DNA of 64,000 nt. It comes from Nocardioides zhouii (GTDB lineage: Bacteria; Actinomycetota; Actinomycetes; Propionibacteriales; Nocardioidaceae). The notes under the pieces are model-generated. The model saw only the letters and a program-made list of their open reading frames with translations, ran no database searches and was not told where the DNA came from. This document shows positions 39,361-48,131 of this stretch, in pieces. Made by a program: the position numbers and the translations under genes. Every line of letters begins with the position of its first letter. The stretch's first letter is position 1. Location: contig NZ_SDWV01000011.1 of the NCBI RefSeq assembly GCF_004137345.1, positions 62,001 to 126,000 on the forward strand. Reading direction: 5' to 3'.

Positions 39361-40068
39361 ATGACCACGCACCTCGCCCGGGCCGTCGCCCTGGCACTCG
39401 CAGCCTTCGGCCTCACCAGCATCGTTCCGGCACAGGCGACCGCGATCATCGACCGCGACTGCGGCGACTTCGCCACCCAGGCCGCGGCTCAGGCGTTCAT
39501 GCTCGCTTCCGGTCCGGGAGACCCTCATGGCCTCGACGGCAGCGACAACGACGGTCGGGCGTGCGAGTCCAACCCGTGCCCGTGCGGCACGACCGCTCCC
39601 CAGCCGTTCGTCGGCGGCACCAGCACTCAGAACAATCCGCCGCCCGCGCCCGTCGTACGCCGCAACCGCGGCAACGTCGTGAAGGTCACCGACGGCGACA
39701 CCCTGAAGGTCCGCATCCGCGGCGTCGGCGTACGCGACGTCCGCATCATCGGCATCGACACACCGGAGGTGTACGGCGGCACGGAGTGTGGTGGCAAGGA
39801 CGCCAGCGAGCGCATGCGCGAGCTAGCGCCGGTCGGCTCGACCGTCAGACTGATCAGTGACCTGAGCCAGGCGGATCGCGACCGCTACGGCCGGCTGCTC
39901 CGCTACGTGGAGCGCAAGGGCAAGGACGTCGGTCGCGCACAGGTCAACCTCGGGCAGGCGAAGGTCTACGTCTACAACCACCAACCGTTCCGCCGCACCT
40001 CGAACTATCAGCGCGTGAAGCGGAATGCTCGCCAGAACGCACGAGGCAGCTGGAACACCTGCTGGTAG
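39361..40068 (+). CDS. secreted thermonuclease-like nuclease with Excalibur-like domain
   Basis: A 235-residue exported nuclease. Signal peptide about 1-26; then an Excalibur-like domain (DRDCGDFATQAAAQAF, GLDGSDNDGRACES) and a proline-rich linker; then a staphylococcal-nuclease (SNase) domain from about 105: VVKVTDGDTLKVRI, VRIIGIDTPE and the catalytic Arg region DRYGRLLRYV. The SNase active residues Asp, Arg, Glu and Arg appear to be present. It would degrade DNA or RNA outside the cell, using calcium. Confidence 0.92.
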   Translation: MTTHLARAVALALAAFGLTSIVPAQATAIIDRDCGDFATQAAAQAFMLASGPGDPHGLDGSDNDGRACESNPCPCGTTAPQPFVGGTSTQNNPPPAPVVRRNRGNVVKVTDGDTLKVRIRGVGVRDVRIIGIDTPEVYGGTECGGKDASERMRELAPVGSTVRLISDLSQADRDRYGRLLRYVERKGKDVGRAQVNLGQAKVYVYNHQPFRRTSNYQRVKRNARQNARGSWNTCW

Positions 40069-40078
40069 CCGGCCCTCG

Positions 40079-41005
40079 TCAGGCGGCAGTCGTACGGATG
40101 TGCAGCCGGACGTGCGTGCCCGAGTCGTCGGTGCCGACGTCGACGGCCGAGCAGAGCTGGCGCGCCAGCCACAGGCCGTACCCGTGGTCAGATGGCATGG
40201 CCGGTGGGAGCAGGCCGACGAGGGGATCGAGCGCGTCGCGACCGCTGTCCTGCACGTGGCAGACCCACGTGGGACCGGACTCGTAGATGTGCAGCATGGC
40301 CGGCGGCCCACCGTGCAGCAGGGCGTTCGTCAGCACCTCGGTGACCGCCAGTGCCATGTCGGCGACCACGTCGGGGTCGAGCCGGAGGTCGGCGCCGAGG
40401 TCGCGCACCATCCGCCGCGCGGTGGAGACGTCGGCCGGGGACGAGCAGTCGACGGTGATCGAGTCGCGCGGTGCAGCAACGACCGCAGACAGGCCGGCGA
40501 GCATGGCCATGGGTTCGTCATAGCCGGCGTTCTGCGACATCGCACCGCCGGTGCGCAGGGCATCGTGGGTGTGCCGGCCGATGTCGAGCAGGTGTGACGG
40601 GAGCGTCCCGGCGTCATAGGGGCAGAGCAGGTCGACGTCGTGGTCCGCGAAGACGAGGTTGATCGCCGCCTCGAGCCGCTGGTAGTCGAGCACCTCGGCC
40701 GGCGTCCGCGCCGACAGCGTCTGCTCGGCGATCGCACACGTGCGTACGCCCTTCGCCTTGGCCGCGAAGTCGAGGAGCACGCGGTAGACGTTCCACTGCG
40801 GGGCGTAGGCCACGGTGTCCTCGACGAAGGTGACCTCGTCGGCGTCGCGACCGAGGGCCGAGCGCAGCGCGTCCACGCGGCGAGCGGGTGCCATCACGAG
40901 ACCGCGGTGCCCGCGCAGGAGTGCATCGCGGAGAACCCCGCCGACCTCGTCGGCGTACTGCCGCGGGCCGTCGTAGAACAGTGTGCTGTGCGTGGCTGTG
41001 GTCAT
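40079..41005 (-). CDS. MEDS domain protein with anti-sigma-type ATPase domain
   Basis: A 308-residue protein: N-terminal MEDS (DcmR-type sensory) domain (about 5-170; HSTLFYDGPRQYADEVGGVL, LLCPYDAGTLPSHLL) and C-terminal HATPase_c of the RsbW type (about 180-308; EVLTNALLHG N box, VQDSGRDAL G1, HGYGLWLARQL G2). It would bind or phosphorylate a STAS or sigma partner under control of the MEDS sensor. ATGA overlap with the MEDS-STAS gene upstream makes that protein the natural partner. Confidence 0.88.
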   Translation of the reverse strand: MTTATHSTLFYDGPRQYADEVGGVLRDALLRGHRGLVMAPARRVDALRSALGRDADEVTFVEDTVAYAPQWNVYRVLLDFAAKAKGVRTCAIAEQTLSARTPAEVLDYQRLEAAINLVFADHDVDLLCPYDAGTLPSHLLDIGRHTHDALRTGGAMSQNAGYDEPMAMLAGLSAVVAAPRDSITVDCSSPADVSTARRMVRDLGADLRLDPDVVADMALAVTEVLTNALLHGGPPAMLHIYESGPTWVCHVQDSGRDALDPLVGLLPPAMPSDHGYGLWLARQLCSAVDVGTDDSGTHVRLHIRTTAA

Positions 41006-41724
41006 GGCTCGAGCCTCAGGCGTTCGTGATGGAGTCCCGAGAGTGACAAGGTACGCCGGATCGCGTCCGGCACGCGCCTGAGAATCAGCGCACCGTTCTC
41101 CGGCAGGCTCGCCGCGACCGCCCTGATCCGGGCGAGGCTGCCGACATCGGCGAAGGTGAGGTCCTCGATGTCGACGTGGATCCGGTGCGTCACGGCCGCG
41201 CGCGCCTGCAGCACCGGCAGGAGCTCGTCGCGGTGGTCGTGGCTGTAGAGGCATACCGAGCTGACACCGATCTCGCGCTGCAGCGCGGTCGACATCCGCT
41301 CCCAGGTGAGGACCTCCTCGGGCGAACCGAGGAGCGGAGCCAGGTTGTCCACCTGCGCCGCCACCCGGAGCCCGCGGAAGCCGTCCTTGCGCGACTGCGC
41401 GGCGGCCGCCCGGAACCCGACCGCGACGGCGCCGAGGCCGTCGGGACGGCGGGTGCCGTACGCCTCGGAGAAGCTTCGGACCAGGAGCTGACCGGCGCTG
41501 ATGGCGTCTCCAGCGTGTACGTGGCCGGGCATCGCCCGGAGGACCGCCTCGGCGTGCTCGTCGGACGTGACGTAGAGCACCCGGTCGCCCGCGGCGAGGC
41601 CGTGGCCGATGAACGTCGACGCGATCCGGGACAGCTGGCCGAGGCTGCGGTGGAACGCGCAGAGGTGGGTTCCGGGCTCGAGGGCGTCAAGGCTCGCCAC
41701 CTCGTACTCCGTCCCCACGGTCAT
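41002..41724 (-). CDS. MEDS domain protein with STAS-like domain
   Basis: A 240-residue protein: MEDS domain (about 10-155; GTHLCAFHRSLGQLSRIAS, DRVLYVTSDEH, VCLYSHDHRDELLP) and a STAS-like C-terminus (about 165-235; HRIHVDIEDLTFADVGSLARI). The usual phosphorylated serine of DSSG/DSTG is here DVG, so the phospho-switch may be lost. The start follows TACAGT by 6 nt on the minus strand. With the overlapping MEDS-ATPase gene it forms a two-protein partner-switching unit. Confidence 0.85.
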   Translation of the reverse strand: MTVGTEYEVASLDALEPGTHLCAFHRSLGQLSRIASTFIGHGLAAGDRVLYVTSDEHAEAVLRAMPGHVHAGDAISAGQLLVRSFSEAYGTRRPDGLGAVAVGFRAAAAQSRKDGFRGLRVAAQVDNLAPLLGSPEEVLTWERMSTALQREIGVSSVCLYSHDHRDELLPVLQARAAVTHRIHVDIEDLTFADVGSLARIRAVAASLPENGALILRRVPDAIRRTLSLSGLHHERLRLEP

Positions 41725-41801
41725 GGGGCAACTGTAAGTGAGCCCGGGGCAACCGAATAGAGATCGTGGGGGTGAGTGGCGGTGGCGCCTACGCTGCGGT
41801 G

Positions 41802-42104
41802 ATGACCTCGGAAGAGGTAGGCACCTACGTCGAGTCGCTCCCGCTGGTCAAGCGCAAGGGGACCTCGTCGCGTCCGGCGTGGTACGTCCACGACCGCTTG
41901 ATCGTACGCCTGCACGACCCGAACACGCTGGTGATCCGCGTGCCGCTGAACAAGCGGGAGTCGCTCATCGAGAGCCATCCGGAGACGTTCGGCGTGCCGC
42001 CTCGCATGGAGGCGCACCACAAGGTCGAGGCCTACCTCGATCGCGCCGAGCCTGGTGCGGTGCAGACCGCGATCGACCTCGCGTGGCAGATGCAACGCCG
42101 CTGA
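41802..42104 (+). CDS. MmcQ/YjbR-family protein
   Basis: A 100-residue protein of the MmcQ/YjbR (CyaY-like fold) family: KRKGTSSRPAWYVHDRLIVRLHD, NTLVIRVPLNKRESLIES, HPETFGVPPRMEAHHKVEAYLD and a last helix IDLAWQMQ. Named DNA-binding by fold but without proven role. ATG at 41802 is 6 nt after TACGCT (41790-41795), which decides the start over an in-frame ATG 36 nt upstream. Confidence 0.85.
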   Translation: MTSEEVGTYVESLPLVKRKGTSSRPAWYVHDRLIVRLHDPNTLVIRVPLNKRESLIESHPETFGVPPRMEAHHKVEAYLDRAEPGAVQTAIDLAWQMQRR

Positions 42105-42131
42105 TCGGTGTCTGGCCGGGCCGAAACGCAC

Positions 42132-42165
42132 GAGAGCCCCGACCGCCGAAGCGGTCGGGGCTCTC
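42132..42165. terminator. bidirectional terminator-like hairpin
   Basis: A perfect 15-bp stem (42132-42146 with 42151-42165) with a CGAA tetraloop lies between the convergent MmcQ-like and cold-shock genes. Confidence 0.8.
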
Positions 42166-42176
42166 AGTGAGTCAGA

Positions 42177-42380
42177 TCAGGAGACGCGAACGTTCTCGGC
42201 CTGGGGACCCTTGGGGCCCTGGGCGAGGTCGAACTCGACCTTCTGGTTCTCGTCGAGCGACTTGTAGCCACCGGACTGGATCGCGGAGAAGTGAACGAAC
42301 ACGTCCTCGCCGCCGCCGTCCTGGGCGATGAAGCCGAAGCCCTTGTCAGCGTTGAACCACTTGACAGTTCCTGAAGCCAT
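42177..42380 (-). CDS. cold-shock protein, CspA family
   Basis: A 67-residue OB-fold cold-shock protein with both RNA-binding motifs, KGFGFIAQD (RNP1) and VFVHFSAI (RNP2), and the NGPQA-like end [10 protein letters not shown]. Single-stranded RNA/DNA chaperone. AAGGAAA lies 8 nt before the ATG. The 256-nt gap upstream (42381-42636) is unusually AT-richer in places and probably holds its long leader as well as the promoter of the divergent gene; no further gene seen there. Confidence 0.96.
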   Translation of the reverse strand: MASGTVKWFNADKGFGFIAQDGGGEDVFVHFSAIQSGGYKSLDENQKVEFDLAQGPKGPQAENVRVS

Positions 42381-42636
42381 GATGATTTCCTTTGTTTCGC
42401 TCGCGGGCTGTGTGCCGGCGATCTGCTGAAGACATCCACCTGATGGAGTCCAGCGAACCGAAAACCAGGAGTACGAGATACGAGCCGCACGTCTTGTGCG
42501 GCCAGGACGACCCGGGGGTCGTCCCTTCAACAGCCTCAACAGTAGGGCATCGGGCAACACTTCGGCGTTTCGGCGCCTGTCGGGGCGCGAAATCGCGAAA
42601 CCCGACTACGCCCGCCGGTCGGCCTATGGTTCGCGC

Positions 42637-43236
42637 ATGACGTCCCGCATGAGGTCTCGGCTGTTCGCCCTTGCTGTCCTGGCGACTCTGACGGCCCCGC
42701 TGGCCGCACACGCGGAGACAGTGACGGTTCGCGACACCGTCGGCGATGTCGAAGCGTTCTACCTCAACGAGGACCAGGACACCCTGCCTGCACCGCACTA
42801 CGCCGCAAGCGACATCACGCGGACGGTGACCGCGTACGGCATGGAGCGGCTGAAGGTCACGGTCCACCTCCGCGACCTGCGCCATGCCTCAGCACTGCGC
42901 ACTGATGTCCTGATCCGGACACCTGATGGCCGCTACTTCGGGTCGGTCGTGCGCGGTCTGCGTAAGGTGCGGACCGTCTTCGGCCATCCGCGCAGAGGCG
43001 AGGTCGAGTGCGAGGGGTTCACCGGCACGTACGAAGGCGGGAAGGACCGAGTCACCGTGGTGGTGCCGGTCGCCTGCATCGACTCGCCCCGCTGGGTGCG
43101 GGTCGGTGTGACAACCACCGGCATAGAGCTCGAGGACACCGACACAGAGGACTTCCCGTTCCACGTCGACGACGGTGGTCGTGATGGCGATGGCGGGCAG
43201 TGGGCTCGCCTCGGACAGCGCATCCGACGCGGCTGA
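42637..43236 (+). CDS. exported protein, unknown function
   Basis: A 199-residue exported protein: signal peptide about 1-28 (MTSRMRSRLFALAVLATLTAP then AAHA-E), then a beta-rich domain with an acidic region (RDTVGDVEAFYLNEDQD) and two cysteines likely bridged (VECEGF, PVACIDS). The tail is Asp/Gly-rich. No family recognised; the layout resembles small actinobacterial secreted immunoglobulin-like domains. ATG at 42637 follows TATGGT by exactly 6 nt. Confidence 0.78.
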   Translation: MTSRMRSRLFALAVLATLTAPLAAHAETVTVRDTVGDVEAFYLNEDQDTLPAPHYAASDITRTVTAYGMERLKVTVHLRDLRHASALRTDVLIRTPDGRYFGSVVRGLRKVRTVFGHPRRGEVECEGFTGTYEGGKDRVTVVVPVACIDSPRWVRVGVTTTGIELEDTDTEDFPFHVDDGGRDGDGGQWARLGQRIRRG

Positions 43237-43265
43237 CCCACCGTCAACGGCTTCGACGACGCGAC

Positions 43266-43721
43266 CTAGCCGAACGACTTCTCCAGCGCATCGAGCACGG
43301 CCGTGCGCTCCCGCAGCGCGATGCGCTTCATGATCGGTGTCGCCGGCCCGTAGAGCCCATACGTCTTGAGCCGCGCGTAGTGGCGTACGAGCGTCTCGCC
43401 CTCACCCACGGACTCGAGCGTGTAGCCCGGCCAGCCCTCGGCGAGCATCGCGCCCCAGGGCGCCTTCTGCTGCCAGTGGTACTCGAGCTCGCGAGGACTG
43501 TCGAAGGCCGACACCTCGCCCGGCGCCTTGCCGAACAGCGTCGAGTCCTCGTACGTCGTGCCGAGGCCGACCGGGCCGGGCGAGGTCTTGCGCGAGCCGC
43601 GGCGGATGCTGCCCTTGCGGGGCTGCCACTCGTTGATGCTCTCGATGTCGGCCAGCCGGTCGAAGACGGCGCCGATCGGTGCCTTGATCAGGCGTTCGAG
43701 GTCGAGCTCCGCGTCACCCAT
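43266..43721 (-). CDS. SRPBCC (START-like) family protein
   Basis: A 151-residue helix-grip protein: LERLIKAPIGAVFDRLADIESINEWQP at the start, TTYEDSTLFGKAPGEVSAFD, ELEYHWQQKAPWG, and a C-terminal helix ALRERTAVLDALEK. These bind lipids or hydrophobic ligands or take part in polyketide cyclisation; no specific role seen. GGGAG lies just before the ATG. Confidence 0.88.
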   Translation of the reverse strand: MGDAELDLERLIKAPIGAVFDRLADIESINEWQPRKGSIRRGSRKTSPGPVGLGTTYEDSTLFGKAPGEVSAFDSPRELEYHWQQKAPWGAMLAEGWPGYTLESVGEGETLVRHYARLKTYGLYGPATPIMKRIALRERTAVLDALEKSFG

Positions 43722-43793
43722 CTCCCTATCGTCGGCGCCCCCAGGACGGGCGACAACCCCGGTCTAGCAAGGAGAACTGCGAGGATCGGCGCC

Positions 43794-44201
43794 ATGACCG
43801 AGGGCTACGAGATCCGCACCGAGCTCGCCGAGATGGACTTCGACCGCATCCACCCGTGGCTCAGCACCGACGCCTACTGGGCGATGGGCCGTACCCGCGA
43901 CAACATCGAGACGGCCGCGCGGCACTCGCTCAATTTCGGCGTCTTCACCGATGGGGAGCAGGTGGCGTACGCCCGCGTGCTCACCGACCACGCCAACTTC
44001 GGCTGGCTCGCCGACGTGTACGTCCACCGCGACCACCGCGGTCGCGGCGTCGGACGGATGCTGATGGACGCCGTCGTGGCGCGCCTCGAGCCGATGGGGC
44101 TGAGCCGCGTCCTGCTCGCCACCCGCGACGCGCACGAGGTCTACGCGCGGATCGGCTTCGAGCCGCTGCCGCACCCTGAGAGGTTCATGATCAAGAGCTG
44201 A
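43794..44201 (+). CDS. GNAT-family N-acetyltransferase
   Basis: A 135-residue GNAT domain: conserved acetyl-CoA motif VHRDHRGRGVGRMLMDAVVARL (Q/RxxGxG/A), motif B VLLATRDAHEVYARIGFEPL. Acetyl acceptor unknown. The 3' end overlaps the convergent galM-like gene by 11 nt. Confidence 0.92.
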   Translation: MTEGYEIRTELAEMDFDRIHPWLSTDAYWAMGRTRDNIETAARHSLNFGVFTDGEQVAYARVLTDHANFGWLADVYVHRDHRGRGVGRMLMDAVVARLEPMGLSRVLLATRDAHEVYARIGFEPLPHPERFMIKS

Positions 44202-45183
44202 AGCGCCACTCGATCGTCGATCGGTAGGTCTCCCCCGGCTCCAGGACCGGCGAGGGCCACTCGGGATGGTTCGGGGAGTCGGGGAAGAGCTGCGGTTCGA
44301 GCGCGACGCCGGCGCGGCGCTGGTAGCGGGGACCGTCGAGCATGTCGCCCGTGTAGACCTGCAGCCCCGGCTGGTCGCTCCACATCTCGACCGTCATAGC
44401 GGTCCGGGGTGATGAGAGGGACGCGTGGCGACGCAACCCCTCGCCGCGTACGACGAAGTTGTGGTCGAACCCCGCGCGGAGCGGTGCCGGCGAGCGGAGG
44501 TCGAACGGCGTGCCTGCCACCGACTTGTGCTCGCCCAGCGGGATCCCGGTGGCACCCACGGGCGTGTACTCGTCGGCGTCGACGGCGAGCAGGTGGTCGT
44601 CGATCGGGCCGGCGCCCTCGCCGTCGAGGTTCCAGTAGGCATGGTTGGTCAGACCCACCACGGTGGTGGCGTCGGTCGTCGCCGACATCTCCACCGCCAC
44701 GGCATTTCCAGTGACGCGATAGCGGACCTTGACGGAGACGACACCCGGGAAGCCTTGGTCCCCGTCGGGACTCACCAGCGACAGCACGAGCTCGTCGGCG
44801 GCGTGCGAGACCACGTCCCAGAGGCGTACGTCGAAGCCATCCGGCCCACCGTGCAGGCTGTTGCCGCCGTCGTGGGTCCGCACCTCGACGGTCCGACCAC
44901 CGAGCTCGAAGTGGCCGCCGGCGATGCGGTTGGCGTAGCGCCCGATGGTCCCGCCGATGTAGTCGCTGCTCGCCAGTCTCTCGGCGACGTCGGGATGACC
45001 GAGCACGACGTTGCGGCGTACGCCGTCCCCGCCCCGAACGAACAACCGGTGGACCGTCGCACCCAGGGTGAGCACCTCGACGACGGGGCCGGGCTCGGAA
45101 CCGATCGTCAGGAGCTGTACGTCGCGCCCGTCGGGCAGCTGGCCGAAGACGGCGTGGGTGGTCACGCGCCCATTCTCGATCAC
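44191..45183 (-). CDS. galM: aldose 1-epimerase (mutarotase)
   Basis: A 330-residue galactose mutarotase-like protein. Family motifs: IGRYANRIAGGHFELGG (about 79-95), the substrate-binding SLHGGPDGFD with catalytic His, LTNHAYWNL (second His) and the C-terminal LEPQLFPDSPNHPEWP holding the catalytic Glu. Interconverts alpha and beta hexoses. The GTG at 45183 overlaps the stop of the APP1-like gene (GTGA); a later GTG at about residue 7 is possible. Confidence 0.93.
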   Translation of the reverse strand: MIENGRVTTHAVFGQLPDGRDVQLLTIGSEPGPVVEVLTLGATVHRLFVRGGDGVRRNVVLGHPDVAERLASSDYIGGTIGRYANRIAGGHFELGGRTVEVRTHDGGNSLHGGPDGFDVRLWDVVSHAADELVLSLVSPDGDQGFPGVVSVKVRYRVTGNAVAVEMSATTDATTVVGLTNHAYWNLDGEGAGPIDDHLLAVDADEYTPVGATGIPLGEHKSVAGTPFDLRSPAPLRAGFDHNFVVRGEGLRRHASLSSPRTAMTVEMWSDQPGLQVYTGDMLDGPRYQRRAGVALEPQLFPDSPNHPEWPSPVLEPGETYRSTIEWRFSS

Positions 45184-46190
45184 AGCAGGCCGAGGCTCGT
45201 CGCGTGCCGGCGGATGACGTCGGAGTCCGCGGCGAGGACGAACGGCACGGCCGTGCCCCAGGCATCGGACACCTTCTCCACGCGCCCGTCGCCGGGGTCG
45301 AGCCGGACCTCGCGGATGTAGACCGCGAGGATGCGATCCGGGTGGTCGCGCACGATGTCGGCGTAGATCTCGGGGTCCTTCTCACCGGAGTCGCCGAGGA
45401 GCACGAACGACAGGTGAGGGTGGAGGTCCAGGACCTCCCGGATCCTGGCGTGCTTCTGCTCGCGCCCGGCCCGGTTGCCGAGCAGGTCGCGCAGCAGGAT
45501 CGGTCCGAGCGGGAAGCCGCGGTGCCGCAGGAAAGCCAGCAGGAAGGCGTGGAGGTTCCACGGGCTCGACGAGACGTAGAAGACGGGGTTCACGTCCGCC
45601 GCCAGGTCGCGGTAGAGCTCCGGCGCCCCGGGGAACGCCGTCCGCGTGAGGGCCGAGCCGGTGAAGGTCTGGACGACCATCCGTAGCGCCCGCTGCACGC
45701 CGGTCTCGAGGATCGTGTCGTCGACGTCGGAGATCACCCCGAACCGCGCATCGGCGGAAGGCACCCGCACCTCCACCTCGGCCTGCGCAGAGGTGACGCC
45801 GCGGTAGTCGCCGCGGAGCTCGATCGTCCCCGTGGTCCAGGGCGAGACAAGCGCAGCGGCCGGCAGCTGGACGCGGAAGTAGCCCTCGCCGTCGGTCTCG
45901 GTGTCGACGCTCGCCCCCGCCACCGTGACCCGGAGCGGCACACTCGGCAGCTCGGTCGTCACGAAGTGCCCGAGCGTACGGAGGGCCGCGGCGCGGACGC
46001 CCTCGCCCTCCTCGGCCTCCGTCCCGAGCCGGTTGTCGAGCACCCTGCCACGTACGACGACACCGGCCGGACCGCCGTGGCCGATGTAGGCCTCGATCCG
46101 GAAGTGCGCAGGGGGCTTGGCCTCGGAGCGCCGCAGCCGGGCGGCGTCCCACTTCCGTTCGGCCGCGACGACCCACCCCTGGACGTTCAT
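45180..46190 (-). CDS. APP1-like phosphatidate phosphatase (DUF2183)
   Basis: A 336-residue protein: an N-terminal beta-sandwich (about 25-145; VVVRGRVLD, GYFRVQLP) and a C-terminal HAD-type catalytic domain with DVDDT (155-159, nucleophile and acid), SSPWNLHAFLLAFL and LLGDSGEKDPEIYADI. The yeast relative App1 dephosphorylates phosphatidate at membranes; bacterial function is inferred. Overlaps galM by 4 nt and follows the aldo/keto reductase by 6 nt, so the three form an operon. Confidence 0.88.
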   Translation of the reverse strand: MNVQGWVVAAERKWDAARLRRSEAKPPAHFRIEAYIGHGGPAGVVVRGRVLDNRLGTEAEEGEGVRAAALRTLGHFVTTELPSVPLRVTVAGASVDTETDGEGYFRVQLPAAALVSPWTTGTIELRGDYRGVTSAQAEVEVRVPSADARFGVISDVDDTILETGVQRALRMVVQTFTGSALTRTAFPGAPELYRDLAADVNPVFYVSSSPWNLHAFLLAFLRHRGFPLGPILLRDLLGNRAGREQKHARIREVLDLHPHLSFVLLGDSGEKDPEIYADIVRDHPDRILAVYIREVRLDPGDGRVEKVSDAWGTAVPFVLAADSDVIRRHATSLGLL

Positions 46191-46195
46191 CGCGC

Positions 46196-47188
46196 CTACC
46201 AGCGCCCGTGCACCTGCGCGCGGATGCGCTCGTCGTACAACGACGCGACACCCTCGAGCAGGGACTCCGGCAGCGCGCCGACCGAGCCGGCGGCGGCGTT
46301 GGACCGCGCCTGCTCCTCGTTGCGCGCGCCGGGGATGACCGTGGTGACGCCCGGCAGCTGGCAGATCCAGGCGATCGCGGCCTGCGCCGGCGTCACGTCG
46401 GAGAGGTCGCGGTCGACGAGCCGGGCGAACTCCTGCGCGGCCTCCACGCCGGTCGCGTAGTCGACGCCGGAGAAGGTCTCGCCGACGTCGAACGCGCTGC
46501 CGTCGCGGTTGTAGGTGCGGTGGTCGTCCGCGGCGAAGGTCGTGTCGAGGCCGTACTTCCCCGACAACAGGCCCGAGGCCAGGGGCACGCGGGCGATGAT
46601 GCCGACGCCCGCAGCGGCGGCGGCCGGGAGCACCTCGTCGAGGGGCTTCATCCGGAAGGCGTTGAGGATGATCTGGACGCTCGCGACGTGGGGGCGGGCG
46701 ATGGCGCTCAGCGCCTGGTCGGCGGTCTCGACGCTGACGCCGTACGCCGCGATGACCTGCTCGTCGACGAGGCGGTCGAGCACGTCGTACGTCGCGTCGT
46801 CGTCGATGACCTCGCTCGGCGGGCAGTGCAGCTGGACGAGGTCGATGGTGTCGACGCCGAGGTTGCGGCGCGAGCGGTCGAGCCAGGCGCGGAAGTTGGC
46901 CTCGACGTAGTTCGCCGGCACCTGCTCCTCACGCCGGCCCATCTTGGTCGCGACGGTGAAGCCGGCATCGGCGTGGTCGGCGACGAAGCGGCCGACGATC
47001 TGCTCGCTGCGGCCGTCGCCGTAGACGTCGGCGGTGTCGTAGAACGTCACGCCGGCCTCGGCCGACGCCTCGAGCACGGCGCGCGCGTCGTCCTCGCTCA
47101 CGTCACCCCAGTCGGCGCCGAGCTGCCAGGTGCCGAGGCCGACGACGGAGGCGGAGAAGGGGGTGCGGGGGAAGCGGCGTGACTCCAT
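46196..47188 (-). CDS. aldo/keto reductase
   Basis: A 330-residue reductase of the AKR11-12-like type (longer than the one at 33136). Catalytic residues D51 and Y56 (FYDTADVYGDG), K82 (VATKMGR) and H121 (VQLHCPP) are present; the NADPH phosphate-binding VIPGARNEEQARSNAAA is near the end. Substrate unknown. GGAG 5 nt before the ATG. Heads the operon with the APP1-like and galM genes. Confidence 0.92.
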   Translation of the reverse strand: MESRRFPRTPFSASVVGLGTWQLGADWGDVSEDDARAVLEASAEAGVTFYDTADVYGDGRSEQIVGRFVADHADAGFTVATKMGRREEQVPANYVEANFRAWLDRSRRNLGVDTIDLVQLHCPPSEVIDDDATYDVLDRLVDEQVIAAYGVSVETADQALSAIARPHVASVQIILNAFRMKPLDEVLPAAAAAGVGIIARVPLASGLLSGKYGLDTTFAADDHRTYNRDGSAFDVGETFSGVDYATGVEAAQEFARLVDRDLSDVTPAQAAIAWICQLPGVTTVIPGARNEEQARSNAAAGSVGALPESLLEGVASLYDERIRAQVHGRW

Positions 47189-47218
47189 GGAGGCTCCAGG
47201 GATGGTGGTGGGGGATGG

Positions 47219-48131
47219 TCAGGAGCGCAGGCCGGCGCGGAGCTCGGCGAGCGCGTCGTCGAGCGAGACCTGCGGCGTCCAGCCCCAGCCGCGGGCCCGG
47301 TCGGCGCGGATCTGCCCGGTCCAGGCGGGCTTGTCGTCCCAGGTCGGCTCGAGGCCGAGGGTGTCGGTGATCGCGCCGAGGTAGTCGCGCTGCGTGGCGG
47401 CGTCGCCACTGGCCACGTTGACCGGCGTGCACCCGCCGATGACCGGACCCGCAGACACGTCGTCGCGCACCGGGATCGCCCCGGTGGCCACGTCCGCGAT
47501 GATCGCGGCCAGGTCGTCGGCGTGCACCCAGGCGAACGTCTGGTCGGCGATCGAGTGGCGCCGCGACTCGTCCTCGGCGACGGCCGCCGGCCGCCGGCCG
47601 CACGGTGTTCCACACCGAGGACTCGCCCGGCCCGAGGATCGCCGGCGGGCGCACCAGGACACGGGTCGTGCCGCCGAGCCGTTCGAGCGCCGCGTCGATG
47701 TCGCGCTTGACCACCCCGTAGTCGGGCGAGTCGTCGGCGACCAGCGCGGAGTCCTCGGCGATGTCGCCGGCCTCGGGACTGCGGTCGTACACACCTGCAG
47801 TGGAGACGTGCACGATCAGCGGGACGCCTGCTTCACCGGCTGCCTCGGCGATGACGAGCGTGCCGTCGAGGCCGATGCGGCGCTGCTCGTCGCGGTCGCC
47901 GCCGAGCGGGTGGACGGTCGTCACGAGGACGTCGGTGCCCGCCACGACCTCGGCCGCGAAGGCCGGGTCGCCGAAGTCACCGACGTGCTCCTCGACCCCG
48001 CCCAGCTGCGGCGCGGCCCCGGCGCGGCGTACGACCGCGCGCACGGTCGCGCCCCTCGCGCTGAGCGCGGCCACGGCGTGGCTGCCCACGAGTCCGTTGG
48101 CTCCGGTCACGACGACGATGGGTGCAGTCAT
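47219..48131 (-). pseudogene. NAD-dependent epimerase/dehydratase, frameshifted by a 7-nt duplication
   Basis: The protein starts as a normal Rossmann epimerase (VVVTGANGLVGSHAV; VSTAGVYDR; PDYGVVKRDIDAAL with the YxxxK-like pair; VRPPAILGPGESSVWNTVRPAA) and continues in another frame with VAEDESRRHSIADQTFAWVHADDLAAI to a stop at 47219. The break is at three near-perfect copies of GGCCGCC (47582-47601); with one unit removed the frame is whole and encodes about 301 residues. As it stands translation runs on to 47103 into the aldo/keto reductase gene. It overlaps the PAP2 gene by 4 nt. Confidence 0.88.
47582..47601. repeat. 7-nt tandem repeat causing the frameshift
   Basis: Two full GGCCGCC units and a third lacking its last base. 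Two units in total would keep the epimerase in frame. Slippage at such a repeat could be reversible. Confidence 0.75.
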
